64,000 nt of DNA from Microbacterium sp. 8M (GTDB lineage: Bacteria; Actinomycetota; Actinomycetes; Actinomycetales; Microbacteriaceae): positions 977,042-1,041,041 of the forward strand of contig NZ_LR733284.1 in the NCBI RefSeq assembly GCF_902506375.1, written 5' to 3'. A model generated the notes under the pieces. The model was given only the letters and a program-made list of their open reading frames with translations, was not told the origin of the DNA and made no database searches. The translations under genes and the position numbers were made by a program. Below are positions 24,127 to 33,263 of the stretch, piece after piece; the first letter of the stretch is position 1; each line of letters opens with the position of its first letter.

Positions 24127-24684
24127 TCAGTTCTCGACGATGTCGACGGAGTGCAGCACGACATCCTCGACGGGGCGGTCGCCCGCGCCCGTGCGCACCG
24201 AGGCGATCTCGTCCACGACGGCCTTGGACGCGTCGTCGGCGACCTCGCCGAAGATCGTGTGCTTGCCCTGCAGCCACGGGGTGGGGTCGGTGGTGATGAA
24301 GAACTGCGAGCCGTTGGTGCCCTCGACCTGTCCGGTGATGGCGTTGCGGCGCAGACCGGCGTTGGCCATCGCGAGCACGTAGGGCTCGTTGAAGTTCAGT
24401 TCGCCGTGGATCTCGTCGTTGAACGTGTAGCCGGGTCCGCCGACGCCCTGGCCGAGCGGGTCGCCGCCCTGGATCATGAAGTTCGGGATGATCCGGTGGA
24501 AGATGACGTCCTTGTACAGCGGACCCTCGCCCGGCTTGCCGGTGGCGGGGTGCGTCCAGGATCCGGTGCCGTCGGAAAGACCGACGAAGTTCTTCACCGT
24601 GCGGGGTGCGTGGTCGCCGTACAGGTTGACGACGATGTCTCCGTGGTTGGTGTGCAGGGTGGCGACGTGAGTGGCGTGAGGCAT
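24127..24684 (-). CDS. ppiA: Peptidyl-prolyl cis-trans isomerase, cyclophilin type
   Basis: This 185-residue cytoplasmic cyclophilin shows the catalytic and ligand-pocket motifs FHRIIPNFMIQGGDP (arginine in FHR), NGSQFFITT and WLQGKHTIFGEV. It speeds cis-trans isomerisation of prolyl bonds during folding. The ATG at 24684 is chosen because the family starts just before the first strand; the open frame continues upstream without conservation. No signal peptide is present, so it is cytosolic. Confidence 0.95.
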   Translation of the reverse strand: MPHATHVATLHTNHGDIVVNLYGDHAPRTVKNFVGLSDGTGSWTHPATGKPGEGPLYKDVIFHRIIPNFMIQGGDPLGQGVGGPGYTFNDEIHGELNFNEPYVLAMANAGLRRNAITGQVEGTNGSQFFITTDPTPWLQGKHTIFGEVADDASKAVVDEIASVRTGAGDRPVEDVVLHSVDIVEN

Positions 24685-24811
24685 GGATCCATTCTCGCAT
24701 CGGAACCCCGGCACCTTCCGATTCCCCTGTGAACTGGGACGCACACCCGCCGCACAGGAGCATCTCTGGCAAGATGGGGAGTCCGAACCCCGTTTCGATT
24801 GGGAGGGCATC

Positions 24812-25318
24812 GTGAGCCTGAGCCGCAAGCGTCAGAAGGAACTCCGCAAGCTGCAGAGCGAGGCCGCCAAGCTGTGGGCCGCCCAGCAGGTCGTCGCCGG
24901 GGATGCGGCGAACTTCGCCCGCGAAGCCGGCCGCCAGCTCGACAACTTCCGTCGTGAGCAGGTCGTCCCCGCCGTTCAGGACGTGTACGAGCACCGTGTG
25001 GCCCCCGTCGTCGACAAGGGCCTCAAGATCTCCCGCGACGTCGTCGACCACAAGGTCGTCCCCGCGATCGGCGGAGTGGTCGGCACCGCGCTCACCGCAT
25101 GGGACATCGCCAACGCCAAGCGCACCGGAACGCCGTACACCCCGCGCACCCTGGTCGCGCCGGCCGCCCGCAAGAGCGGTCCCGGTATCGGCAGCGTGAT
25201 CGCGATCATCCTGGGCGCCGCCGCTGCGGTCGGCGTGCTGGTCGCGGCCTGGCAGGCCCTCCGCGCCGACGACGAGCTCTGGGTCGCGGACGACCCGCTG
25301 AACGCCCCCGAGGCGTGA
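24812..25318 (+). CDS. Conserved membrane-anchored protein of unknown function
   Basis: I do not recognise a functional domain in this 168-residue protein. Its first 40 residues are a charged helix (SRKRQKELRKLQSEAAKLWA), then amphipathic segments with repeated VVP/VVD motifs. One membrane helix follows (IGSVIAIILGAAAAVGVLVA, about residues 133-152) and a short acidic tail. The layout suggests a cytoplasmic helical domain tethered to the membrane by its C-terminus. The GTG at 24812 has GGGAGGGC upstream. Its stop overlaps the start of the next gene (GTGA), so the two are coupled. Confidence 0.75.
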   Translation: MSLSRKRQKELRKLQSEAAKLWAAQQVVAGDAANFAREAGRQLDNFRREQVVPAVQDVYEHRVAPVVDKGLKISRDVVDHKVVPAIGGVVGTALTAWDIANAKRTGTPYTPRTLVAPAARKSGPGIGSVIAIILGAAAAVGVLVAAWQALRADDELWVADDPLNAPEA

Positions 25319-25845
25319 GCACCGCCCGCCCCGAGCCGGCCGAGGGGCCGTCCGACGTCGCGGATCCTGAGTCCACCGCGGATCCGCACGCCCGCGTGCG
25401 CGACGCCGCCGCAGAGCGCGGCCTCGAGATCGAGATCCGTGAGCGCCCGGCAGCCCGCAGCCTCCATGAGGCCGCGGCCCTTCTCGGCCTGGATCCCTCC
25501 GGCATCGTGAAGACGCTGGTGGTCAAACGGAGCGACGACACTTTCCTGTTCGCACTGATCCCGGGCGGGCGCAAGATCTCCTGGCCGAAGCTGCGCGCGC
25601 TGGTCGGCGTGAACCGGCTGAAGCTCCCGGACCCGGAGGTGGCCCTCGCCGCGACCGGATACGAGCGCGGCACCATCGTCCCGATCGGCAGCACCACGGC
25701 CTGGCCGGTCTTCGCCGACGAATCCATCCGCGGGCAGCGCATCGCGATGGGCGCGGGATCCCACGGCTACAGCCTGTTCGTCGACGCCGACGCCCTGATC
25801 GACGCGTACGACGCCACCGTCGCCGACATCTCCGAGGCGGAGTAG
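25315..25845 (+). CDS. YbaK/EbsC-family aminoacyl-tRNA deacylase
   Basis: This 176-residue protein matches the YbaK/ProX editing family, which hydrolyses mischarged tRNAs such as Cys-tRNA(Pro). Conserved pieces include GLDPSGIVKTLVVK with the lysine of the active site, FLFALIPGGRKIS, and the GAGSHGYSLFVD region near the end. The first 25 residues (RPEPAEGPS and neighbours) are low in conservation and resemble translated dispersed repeat. The GTG at 25315 overlaps the previous stop. The precise tRNA substrate cannot be read. Confidence 0.88.
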   Translation: MSTARPEPAEGPSDVADPESTADPHARVRDAAAERGLEIEIRERPAARSLHEAAALLGLDPSGIVKTLVVKRSDDTFLFALIPGGRKISWPKLRALVGVNRLKLPDPEVALAATGYERGTIVPIGSTTAWPVFADESIRGQRIAMGAGSHGYSLFVDADALIDAYDATVADISEAE

Positions 25846-25868
25846 ATCGACGGCTCGCGGATCCGGCG

Positions 25869-26297
25869 TCAGCCGAGCAGCCCTGCCATGCCCAGGGCGA
25901 TGTCGACGAGCCGGACGCGCTGGAGGCCGCCGATCTCGTCCAGGCGATACCAGGCGGCCATGTCGGTGGAGCCGTTCTTCTCAAACCGGAGTCGTCCGCC
26001 GGTGATGCGCGCGCGGTACACGATCCGCAGGGTGTGCAGGGGATCCGTCGCTCCGGGCGTCACCCGGCGCCGGGGCGGGATCACCCGGGAGTGGATCCCG
26101 AGCAGCTCCTCGATGACGACCTTGTAGCCGGTCTCCTCGTGCACTTCCCGCCGCGCCGCCACCTGCGGATCCTCACCCGGCTCGAGTCCTCCGCCGGGCA
26201 TGGTCCAGGACACCCTGCGTCCTTCGGTCCACCGCGCCAGCAGCACGCGATCGGCGTCGTCGACGATGACCGCGTATGCCGCCACCCGCATGTCCAT
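25869..26297 (-). CDS. NUDIX hydrolase
   Basis: This 142-residue protein has a complete Nudix box GX5EX7REVXEEXGX, seen as GGGLEPGEDPQVAARREVHE continuing ETGYK near residues 36-60. The catalytic glutamates are in REVHEETGY. Nudix enzymes split nucleoside diphosphates linked to another group; the substrate is unknown. It faces the YbaK-like gene tail to tail, with 23 bases between the two coding regions. Confidence 0.92.
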   Translation of the reverse strand: MDMRVAAYAVIVDDADRVLLARWTEGRRVSWTMPGGGLEPGEDPQVAARREVHEETGYKVVIEELLGIHSRVIPPRRRVTPGATDPLHTLRIVYRARITGGRLRFEKNGSTDMAAWYRLDEIGGLQRVRLVDIALGMAGLLG

Positions 26298-26445
26298 GAG
26301 TCACACCCTAGGCGGTGCACGGCGGTATGGCGCCGCCGGGCCGGATCCGGTGATCGGATCGATCAGTTCTGAAGAAGCGCGGCCGAACACCCGTTCCTAG
26401 GCTGGTGAACGTCCCGGAAGCCGGGGCCATCGAACGGAGGATGAC

Positions 26446-26904
26446 ATGACCGAGAGCACCGCGCCCGTGCTGAGCGACTTCGAGCGCGCCGCCGTCAAGG
26501 AGGCCGCGAAGGAGAGCCGCACCCGTGCCGCACGCAAGAAGGCGAGCCCCGAGGAGCTGCGCGCCGCCGGCGAGGCCGACGTGCGGGCGAAGATCGCGGA
26601 GATGGACGACGAGGACGGCCCCCTCGCCACCGCCCTGGCCCAGCTGGTCGCCGAGAACGCGCCGCACCTCGTGCCCAAGACGTACTACGGCATGCCCGCC
26701 TGGGCCAACGCCGCCGGCAAGGTCGTCTGCTTCTTCAAGCCCAAGGCGAAGTTCAAGGTGCGCTACGCCACGTTCGAGTTCGAATGGCCCGCGCAGCTCG
26801 ACGACGGCACGGTGTGGCCCGTCTCCTACGCGGTGACGGCCCTCACGCCCGCCGACCTCGCCTTCCTCGGCGAGCGCATCCGCACCGCCGCGCCCGCCGA
26901 CTGA
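26446..26904 (+). CDS. DUF1801-family protein
   Basis: This 152-residue protein has a charged helical N-terminus (AAVKEAAKESRTRAARKKAS) and a C-terminal DUF1801/YdhG-like fold recognised by PKTYYGMPAWANAAGKVVCF and KAKFKVRYATFEF. The biochemical role of this fold is not established. It stands alone, and an extended inverted repeat follows its stop. Confidence 0.78.
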   Translation: MTESTAPVLSDFERAAVKEAAKESRTRAARKKASPEELRAAGEADVRAKIAEMDDEDGPLATALAQLVAENAPHLVPKTYYGMPAWANAAGKVVCFFKPKAKFKVRYATFEFEWPAQLDDGTVWPVSYAVTALTPADLAFLGERIRTAAPAD

Positions 26905-26916
26905 GAGAGTTCCCTT

Positions 26917-26978
26917 CGTTCAGGTCGCACTTTCTGCGCCACCCGCTCCCGGGTGCAGCAGAAAGTGCGACCTGAACG
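26917..26978. terminator. Long inverted repeat between convergent genes
   Basis: Perfect 21-bp arms (26917-26937 with 26958-26978) and a 20-base loop separate the DUF1801 gene from the convergent ctaG-like gene. The arm contains AAAGTGCGACCTGAACG. It should work as a two-way terminator. Confidence 0.8.
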
Positions 26979-27008
26979 ACCGGAGCGGGCCGGACGGATC
27001 CGGATCCG

Positions 27009-27830
27009 TCACTCGCCGCGCAGGTGAGCGGCGGTGAGCTCGGCCATCTCCTCGTCGCTGAGCTCGTCCATGCTGCGCGACTCGCGCCGGTCGGAGCGGA
27101 TCCATCGCATCATCAGGATGACGAGGATCGGCACGTCGACGATCTCGGCGATGAACCACAGCAGGTCGCCGGAGAGCTGCTGATCGCGCAGCGGGTTCGG
27201 GAACCACAGCGGCATCGCCCCGGGCACCGCTCCGGCGTGGTCGAACACCACGGTTCCCAGGCGCAGCAGTACCCCCGGGATCGCGTCGAGCACGAGCTCC
27301 ACGAACGCGAAGAGGAACTCGGCCACGATGAACAGGCTCGTGCGAGCGACGGTGTGCGCCGCCATCGGCAGCACCATGAGCAGCCCCAGCACGGGCACCA
27401 CCGCCGAGATCGCCCCCGGCGCGACGGGGGAGAACCGCAGCGTCGCCGAGAGCGGCGTGAAGAAGACGGCGAACACGAGGCACGTGAACACCGGCGCCAT
27501 GATCGCGTTGCCGAAGAACTTCGCGATCCACGACCGCAGGAAGCCGTTCATTCCGGCGCGCGGGTGTGCCGAGAGCACGGCGCGCGCCAGGGACACCGGC
27601 CTCCCGAGCGTCACGAGCATGGGCACCACGAACAGCAGCAGGGCGATCCGGGTGGTGAACGCCCAGCGGAGCTCGGCGCTCCACCTGCCGAGGAACCCGA
27701 ACGACACCCACGCGTACGAGCCGAGCCCCAGCAGCAGGTAGAGCAGCGTCAGCCGCAGCGGCCAGCGGTGCCCGCGCCGGCGCAGCACGACGACACCGCC
27801 CAGGTACAGCCCGGCGGCGACCAGGAGCAC
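27009..27830 (-). CDS. ctaG: CtaG-family cytochrome c oxidase assembly protein
   Basis: This protein has at least 273 residues and about seven helices, recognised as the caa3-type CtaG family by WPLRLTLLYLLLGLGSYAW, HTVARTSLFIVAEFLFAF and the late WFIAEIVDVPILVILMMRW. Such proteins help assemble copper-containing cytochrome oxidase. The nearest usable start is GTG 27830, but the frame stays open upstream to a stop near 27926 and encodes family-like sequence (LRTWSLDPTALV) with no ATG, GTG or TTG. A non-standard start, for instance ATC at 27908, may be used. The C-terminus is cytoplasmic and acidic. Confidence 0.8.
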   Translation of the reverse strand: MLLVAAGLYLGGVVVLRRRGHRWPLRLTLLYLLLGLGSYAWVSFGFLGRWSAELRWAFTTRIALLLFVVPMLVTLGRPVSLARAVLSAHPRAGMNGFLRSWIAKFFGNAIMAPVFTCLVFAVFFTPLSATLRFSPVAPGAISAVVPVLGLLMVLPMAAHTVARTSLFIVAEFLFAFVELVLDAIPGVLLRLGTVVFDHAGAVPGAMPLWFPNPLRDQQLSGDLLWFIAEIVDVPILVILMMRWIRSDRRESRSMDELSDEEMAELTAAHLRGE

Positions 27831-28040
27831 GACGAGCGCGGTCGGATCCAGGCTCCAGGTGCGGAGGAAGACGGGGATGGGAGGCGTGGCGGGCTCCGAT
27901 CTGCTGATGAGGCCGCCGTGAGGCTACGCCCGGCGACTATGCGGACGGTGAGATCGGGGCCCGGCGCCCACGGCTTAACGGCGGGTGAACTCTCGCCGTC
28001 GAGTGGGCGAAACCGGCCGTCCCTGCAGGCAGAGCGCGGG

Positions 28041-29249
28041 ATGCTGACGATCATGAGCGCCGAAGTGCTGATCCTCGTCCTGGTGGTCGTGACCGCCCTC
28101 GGCTTCGACTTCACCAACGGCTTCCACGACACGGGCAACGCGATGGCGACCTCCATCGCCACGGGCGCGCTCAAGCCCAAGGTCGCTGTCACGCTGTCCG
28201 CGATCCTGAACCTCGTCGGCGCCTTCCTCTCGGTCGAGGTCGCCGCGACGATCACGAAGGACGTGCTGACGATCCAGGGCCCGAACGGCGATCTCGTGCC
28301 CGGGCTCAACCCGGAGTCCGCGATGATCATCATCTTCGCGGGCCTCGTCGGCGGCATCCTGTGGAACCTGCTCACCTGGCTGCTGGGTCTTCCGTCGAGC
28401 TCCTCGCACGCGCTGTTCGGCGGTCTCATCGGTGCGGGCATCGCCGGCGCCGCCACCGTCAACTGGGCCGGCATCCTCGGCAAGATCATCGTGCCCGCCG
28501 TGCTCTCGCCGGTCATCGCCGGGGTGGTCGCAGCGGTCGCCACCTGGCTCGTGTACCGGCTCACCCGCACGGTGCACGCCAAGCACCGCGAGGCCGGGTT
28601 CCGCTGGGGCCAGATCGGCACGGCGTCGCTGGTCTCGCTCGCGCACGGCACCGGCGACGCCCAGAAGACCATGGGCGTGATCGCCCTCGCCCTCATCGCG
28701 CACGGCAGTCTCACCGGCGAGCAGATCCTCAGCGACGGCCTGCCGATCTGGATCATCGTGACCTGCGGCGCGGCCATCGCCCTGGGCACCTACCTCGGCG
28801 GCTGGCGGATCATCCGCACCCTCGGCAAGGGCCTGGTCGAGATCGAGTCGCCGCAGGGACTCGCGGCCGAGGCCTCGTCGGCGGCGATCATCCTCACCTC
28901 CAGCTCCATGGGCATGGCCCTGTCCACGACGCACGTCGCCACGGGCTCGATCCTCGGATCCGGTGTCGGTCGTCCGGGCGCCCATGTGCGCTGGGGAATC
29001 GCGGGGCGCATGGTCACCGCGTGGCTGATCACGATGCCCGCGGCCGGCGTGGTCGGCGCACTCTGCTTCTTCCTCGCGCACGGCATCGGCGGGCTCGCCG
29101 GCGCCATCACCGTGTTCGTGCTGCTGGTCGCGGCGGCGACGCTGATGTACCTGCGCAGCCGCCGGCAGAGGGTCGATCACCGCAACGTCAACGCCGACTG
29201 GGATGGCAGAGTCGTCCCGAGCACCGCCTCGCAGGGCGCGGCGGCCTGA
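28041..29249 (+). CDS. pit: PiT-family inorganic phosphate transporter
   Basis: This 402-residue transporter carries both PiT signature halves: GFDFTNGFHDTGNAMATS near residue 20 and SLAHGTGDAQKTMG near 198. The PSSSSHALFGGLIGAG and ALSTTHVATGSILG stretches are the duplicated core repeats. It takes up metal-phosphate by proton symport with low affinity. Two starts are possible, 28041 (MLTIMSAEV) and 28053; neither has a strong ribosome site. It leads a three-gene unit with a small membrane protein and a DUF3349 protein. Confidence 0.93.
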   Translation: MLTIMSAEVLILVLVVVTALGFDFTNGFHDTGNAMATSIATGALKPKVAVTLSAILNLVGAFLSVEVAATITKDVLTIQGPNGDLVPGLNPESAMIIIFAGLVGGILWNLLTWLLGLPSSSSHALFGGLIGAGIAGAATVNWAGILGKIIVPAVLSPVIAGVVAAVATWLVYRLTRTVHAKHREAGFRWGQIGTASLVSLAHGTGDAQKTMGVIALALIAHGSLTGEQILSDGLPIWIIVTCGAAIALGTYLGGWRIIRTLGKGLVEIESPQGLAAEASSAAIILTSSSMGMALSTTHVATGSILGSGVGRPGAHVRWGIAGRMVTAWLITMPAAGVVGALCFFLAHGIGGLAGAITVFVLLVAAATLMYLRSRRQRVDHRNVNADWDGRVVPSTASQGAAA

Positions 29250-29266
29250 ACCGAAGGACGGACGAG

Positions 29267-29557
29267 ATGAACTTCGACATCGCGCAGATGGCGCTCTCCG
29301 CCGGCCGTGTGCTGCTGGTCGGACTGCTGTTCGGCGCCGGCCTGCCCGCGCTGTTCGCGATCGGCATGCGGCTGCAGTCCGCCGGAACCGGCGAGGTCGA
29401 GGGCGAGGCGCCCGGCACGAGGCGGCCACTGCTCACCGCCGCAGGGTGGATCCTCTTCGCCATCGTCATCGCGGCGGTGCTCGCCGGGGTGCTCTTCATC
29501 ACCCGGCTGAGCATCTACCACTACTTCGGCATCTCCCTGTTCGGGGCGGGCAAGTGA
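29267..29557 (+). CDS. Small two-helix membrane protein linked to the phosphate transporter
   Basis: This 96-residue protein has two hydrophobic segments, VLLVGLLFGAGLPALFAIG near residues 15-33 and AAGWILFAIVIAAVLAGVLF near 58-78. No enzyme motif is seen and the function is not known. It sits 17 bases after the pit stop and overlaps the next gene by four bases, so it may be an accessory subunit of phosphate uptake; this is inference from position. Confidence 0.75.
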   Translation: MNFDIAQMALSAGRVLLVGLLFGAGLPALFAIGMRLQSAGTGEVEGEAPGTRRPLLTAAGWILFAIVIAAVLAGVLFITRLSIYHYFGISLFGAGK

Positions 29558-30282
29558 ACGGCAACGTCCTCACCCGCGTGCTCGACTGGCTGCGCGCCGG
29601 CTACCCCGAGGGCGTGCCGCCCAAGGACTACTCGCCGCTGCTCGCCCTGCTGCAGCGCACCCTCACCGCGGAGGAGCTCGCCGCGGTGGTGTCAGCGCTG
29701 GCGCAGCAGGAGACGGATCCGGTGCGCGTCTCGCAGATCCGGACCGCCATCGCCGACGTCACCTCGGCCACCCCCGGCGAGGACGAGGTGCGCCGCGTCG
29801 CCGCCCACCTGGCCGAGCGCGGTGTGCCGCTGAGCACCAAGGCGCAGCGGATCGCCGGGGATCGGCGCGTCCTCGCCGAGGCCGAGTCTGAGGCCGCCGC
29901 GTCAGGGGCCGCCGGGTCCGGCGCCGCCGACGCGGCCGGTTCCGCCGGCACGGGCGTGCCCGATGCGGTCGGCACCGGCGTGGCCCCGGACGCCGACCCG
30001 AGCCCGATCGCCCAGGCGCTGCGCTGGCTGGGCGCCGGCTACCCCGACGGCATCCCCGCACAGGACCGCGTGCCCATCCTCGCCCTGCTGCGCCGCCGCC
30101 TCACCGACGACGAGGTGCAGGAGGTGTGCGAAGCCGTGGCGGCACAGAGCGGTGCGGATCCCGAGGTCTCCATCGTCGACGCGCAGGTGCTGATGATGAA
30201 GGTGCTCGGCGAGCTGCCCGGTGACGACGACGTGGAGCGCGTGCGCGCCCGCCTCGAGGAGTCCGGCTTCACGCTGAGCTGA
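29554..30282 (+). CDS. Protein with two DUF3349 domains
   Basis: This 242-residue protein consists of two copies of a roughly 95-residue helical domain joined by an Ala/Gly-rich linker (about residues 115-145). Each copy begins with a similar line, DWLRAGYPEGVPPKDYSPLL and RWLGAGYPDGIPAQDRVPIL. This matches DUF3349, a small actinobacterial domain of unknown role. Internal duplication explains the length, twice that of single-domain members. The GTG overlaps the previous stop (GTGA), making it the third gene of the pit unit. Confidence 0.82.
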   Translation: MNGNVLTRVLDWLRAGYPEGVPPKDYSPLLALLQRTLTAEELAAVVSALAQQETDPVRVSQIRTAIADVTSATPGEDEVRRVAAHLAERGVPLSTKAQRIAGDRRVLAEAESEAAASGAAGSGAADAAGSAGTGVPDAVGTGVAPDADPSPIAQALRWLGAGYPDGIPAQDRVPILALLRRRLTDDEVQEVCEAVAAQSGADPEVSIVDAQVLMMKVLGELPGDDDVERVRARLEESGFTLS

Positions 30283-30418
30283 CCGTCCGGTCCCAGAGCC
30301 TGTCGAAGGCCCCGGATCACCGGACCGACCGTCCGGCCCCTGAGCCTCGCGAAGGCCCCGGATCACCGGACCGACCGTCCGGTCCCTGAGCCCGTCGAAG
30401 GGTCCGGATCACTGAGCG
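30281..30418. repeat. Three tandem 46-bp repeats of the dispersed family
   Basis: Units start at 30281, 30327 and 30373 and share GACCGTCCGG followed by a CCTGAGCC-type core and CCCCGGATCACCGGACC. The first unit begins inside the stop codon of the DUF3349 gene. The sequence contains self-complementary GGTCC/GGACC ends, so each unit can fold. Confidence 0.85.
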
Positions 30419-30564
30419 GATCGTCCACCGCAGATCCGGTCGGCAGGCATCCGGGAAGACGAATCATCCCTCCTCCGCACCGGCGGCAGCGGTTCATCTC
30501 GATCTCGGAATATGTCCCTCCGCGAGCCTGGCGTACCGCACCGGGTGGCACGTAGCGTGGAGGG

Positions 30565-31686
30565 GTGAGCACCCCGTTCCCCGCCTCCGTGTACGCCGCC
30601 CGCCTCGACCGCGCTCGCGCGCTGACCGCCGAAGCCGGCCTCGACGCGATCGTGGTCGGACCGGGTCCCGACCTGACGTACCTCGCCGGCGTCGAGGGCG
30701 ACACCATCGAGCGGCTCACGGCGCTCGTGATCCCGGCGAGCGGCGAGCCGACCGTCGTCGTGCCGCGCATGGAGCTCGCCAAGGTGCGCGACACCGCGGT
30801 GGGCGCGCTCGGACTCGCGGTGGCCGGCTGGGTGGACGGCCAGGATCCGTACGCCCTGGTCACCGCGGCGATGGGCGGATCCGTGGCGCGCTTCGGCGTC
30901 GCCGACGCCCTGCCGGCGCTGCACGTGGTGCCGCTCACGGAGCGCCTGGGGGCGCGGCCCGAGCTCGCGACGCCCGTGCTGCGCGAGAGCCGCATGATCA
31001 AGGACGCGGCCGAGATCGCCGAGCTGCGCCGCGCCGGCGACGCCATCGACGCGGTGCACCGCCGGGTGCCCGGGCTGCTGCGCGCGGGCCGCACTGAGCG
31101 CGAGGTCGCGGCCGACATCGCCGCCGCGATCCTGGAGGAGGGGCACCGCACGGTCGAGTTCGTGATCGTCGCCTCCGGTCCGAACGGCGCGGATCCGCAC
31201 CACGAGGTCTCGGACCGGGTGATCCAGGACGGCGACGTCGTGGTGGTGGACATCGGCGGCGCGGTGCCGAGCGGCTACAACTCCGACAGCACGCGCACCT
31301 ACGCGGTCGGCGCGCCGAATCCCGAGATCGCCCGGCGGATCGCCGTGCTCGTGCGCGCCCAGCAGGCAGCGGTCGACGCGGTGCGCCCCGGGGTGACCGC
31401 CGAGCAGGTCGACGCCGCGGCCCGCGACGTGCTCGCCGCCGAGGGCCTGGCCGACGCGTTCCTGCACCGCACCGGCCACGGCATCGGCGTGACCACGCAC
31501 GAGGAGCCGTACATCGCGCCCGGCAACACGCTGCCGCTGCGCGAAGGCATGGCGTTCAGCATCGAACCCGGGATCTACTTCCCCGGCGAGTGGGGCGCCC
31601 GCATCGAGGACATCGTCGTCGTGACCGCCGACGGCTGCACGAACCTCAACACCACCCCGCACGAGCTGACCCCCGCGGGATCCTGA
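30565..31686 (+). CDS. M24-family Xaa-Pro aminopeptidase/dipeptidase
   Basis: This 373-residue protein has an N-terminal creatinase-like domain (to about residue 130) and a C-terminal pita-bread metallopeptidase. The five metal ligands are present: aspartates in VVDIGG and NSDSTRTY, histidine in TGHGIGVTTHEEP, glutamates in SIEPGIYF and ARIEDIVVV. It hydrolyses peptides with proline in second position in the cytoplasm. The GTG start at 30565 has GTGGAGG upstream. Whether it is PepP- or PepQ-like cannot be settled. Confidence 0.92.
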   Translation: MSTPFPASVYAARLDRARALTAEAGLDAIVVGPGPDLTYLAGVEGDTIERLTALVIPASGEPTVVVPRMELAKVRDTAVGALGLAVAGWVDGQDPYALVTAAMGGSVARFGVADALPALHVVPLTERLGARPELATPVLRESRMIKDAAEIAELRRAGDAIDAVHRRVPGLLRAGRTEREVAADIAAAILEEGHRTVEFVIVASGPNGADPHHEVSDRVIQDGDVVVVDIGGAVPSGYNSDSTRTYAVGAPNPEIARRIAVLVRAQQAAVDAVRPGVTAEQVDAAARDVLAAEGLADAFLHRTGHGIGVTTHEEPYIAPGNTLPLREGMAFSIEPGIYFPGEWGARIEDIVVVTADGCTNLNTTPHELTPAGS

Positions 31687-31789
31687 GGGAACCGCCCACG
31701 GGGCCTGCGTCGCGTACGGGCCGAGCACTCGGTTGAGGCCGGCAGAACCAATGGCGGTGTCTTCACCTCATGCCCCTTAGGGTGAGCAC

Positions 31790-32299
31790 ATGACGGCAGA
31801 GCGGACCAGGATCCCTTCACGCGTTCTGCTCGCGGCAGGAGCCGCTCTCGCGCTCGTGGGAGTCTCGGGCTGCGCAGCGGGCACCGTCACGACGGACGGA
31901 AAGTCCTCTGCGCGGCCGTCCGTCACAGCCACGTCTCCCGCCCCGAGTCCGACGGCCACTCCTGCAGCGACCGACAAGGTCGCCTGCGACACCTACTCGG
32001 ACATGCTGACCATCCTGCACAACACCGACTACTCCTTCTATCGCGGTGCGATCAGTCCGCAGGAGCGAACCGGCTGGTACTCCCTCGCCTTCCGCGTCAT
32101 AGGACGCGCGCCTGTCGTCGGCGACGGGCCGGTCGCCAAGGCGCTGGCGGCGCTGCAGGCGATCCAACCCCCGATGCAGGCCGATCCGACGACCCAGGAT
32201 CCCACGAGCGTCGCCTGGGGCCAGGCCTCGCTGGCGCTGGCCGCGGCATGCCAGGCCGAGGGCTTTCCGACCGGGTCTCGAGGCTTCGTCGGAGGCTGA
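31790..32299 (+). CDS. Putative lipoprotein of unknown function
   Basis: This 169-residue protein has a lipoprotein signal peptide: basic TAERTRIPSR, hydrophobic VLLAAGAALALVG, then the lipobox VSGC with the lipidated cysteine near residue 28. A Ser/Thr/Pro-rich linker leads to a helical domain with two conserved-looking cysteines (VACDTY and AAACQAEG). It is anchored to the outer face of the membrane. No known domain is recognised. Confidence 0.8.
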   Translation: MTAERTRIPSRVLLAAGAALALVGVSGCAAGTVTTDGKSSARPSVTATSPAPSPTATPAATDKVACDTYSDMLTILHNTDYSFYRGAISPQERTGWYSLAFRVIGRAPVVGDGPVAKALAALQAIQPPMQADPTTQDPTSVAWGQASLALAAACQAEGFPTGSRGFVGG

Positions 32300-32408
32300 C
32301 CCGACCCGCACGCCCCCTCCAGGCACATCACGGAGAACGCCGCCCCGCCATGGGTCTCCCGGTGCGGGCGCAGGGGGCGGGCCCGCACCGGGAAGTCGGT
32401 GTCGTTCC

Positions 32409-33263
32409 TCAGCGCACCCGGTCGAGCGCCTCGGGGATGTCCGCCCGCCACGACGACGGCGCCTCCGACGCGGGGGCGGCGGGCAGCACGCCCTCGCCGT
32501 CGGGGTGCGGGATCGCGTCGAGCAGCGCCTCGGTGTACGGGTGCACGGGGTTCGCCCACACCACCGGCGTCGCGCCCGATTCCACGATGCGACCGCGGTA
32601 CATCACCGCGACGCGGTCGGCCATCAGCCGCACCACGGACAGGTCGTGCGAGATGAACAGCATCGCCGCGCCCGAGGCCACGCAGAGCTCGCGCATCATC
32701 GCGGCGACCGACGCCTGCGCCGAGGCGTCGAGCGCGGAGATCGGCTCGTCGGCGACGATGAGGTCGGGCTTCGCGGCGAGCGCACGGGCGATCGCGACGC
32801 GCTGCCGCTGGCCCCCGGAGAGCTGGTACGGGTAGCGGTTCTCCAGCGCGGGGGAGAGGCCGACGGCCTTCAGCCAGTGCGAGGGAGCCTCGGTGTCGGC
32901 ACCGCGAGCGCGTGCCGCCCGGGATCCCTCCGCGATCTGCTGCGCGACGCGGATCCGCGGGTTCAGCGACGAGTTCGGATCCTGGAACACCATCTGGATG
33001 GCGGTGAGCTCCTTCGGCCGCGTGCGCAGCCCGAGCGGCTGCACGGGGCGATCGCGGTACAGCACCGTGCCGCCTGCGGGCTTCTCCATGCCGATCACGG
33101 CGCGGGCGGTCGACGACTTGCCGCAGCCGCTCTCGCCGACCAGGGCGAGCACCTCGCCGGCGGCGATGTCGAACGAGATGCCGTCGACGGCGCGGAACGC
33201 CGTGCGTCCGCCGTACTCGACGACGAGGGAGTCGACGTGCAGCACCGGCTTCTGATCGCTCAT
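32409..33263 (-). CDS. Peptide/nickel ABC transporter ATP-binding protein, DppF type
   Basis: This 284-residue ATPase has Walker A GESGCGKSSTAR near residue 38, signature LSGGQRQRVAIARAL near 147 and Walker B LIVADEPISALD. The C-terminal extension with VHPYTEALLDAIPHP is typical of the oligopeptide subfamily. It powers uptake with the DppD-like ATPase upstream. Its start overlaps that gene's stop by four bases. Confidence 0.93.
   Translation of the reverse strand: MSDQKPVLHVDSLVVEYGGRTAFRAVDGISFDIAAGEVLALVGESGCGKSSTARAVIGMEKPAGGTVLYRDRPVQPLGLRTRPKELTAIQMVFQDPNSSLNPRIRVAQQIAEGSRAARARGADTEAPSHWLKAVGLSPALENRYPYQLSGGQRQRVAIARALAAKPDLIVADEPISALDASAQASVAAMMRELCVASGAAMLFISHDLSVVRLMADRVAVMYRGRIVESGATPVVWANPVHPYTEALLDAIPHPDGEGVLPAAPASEAPSSWRADIPEALDRVR

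Noticed and set aside
30281..30418. Possible CRISPR array
   Set aside because: The units are contiguous 46-mers without unique spacers and belong to the dispersed palindromic repeat family; no cas genes are near.
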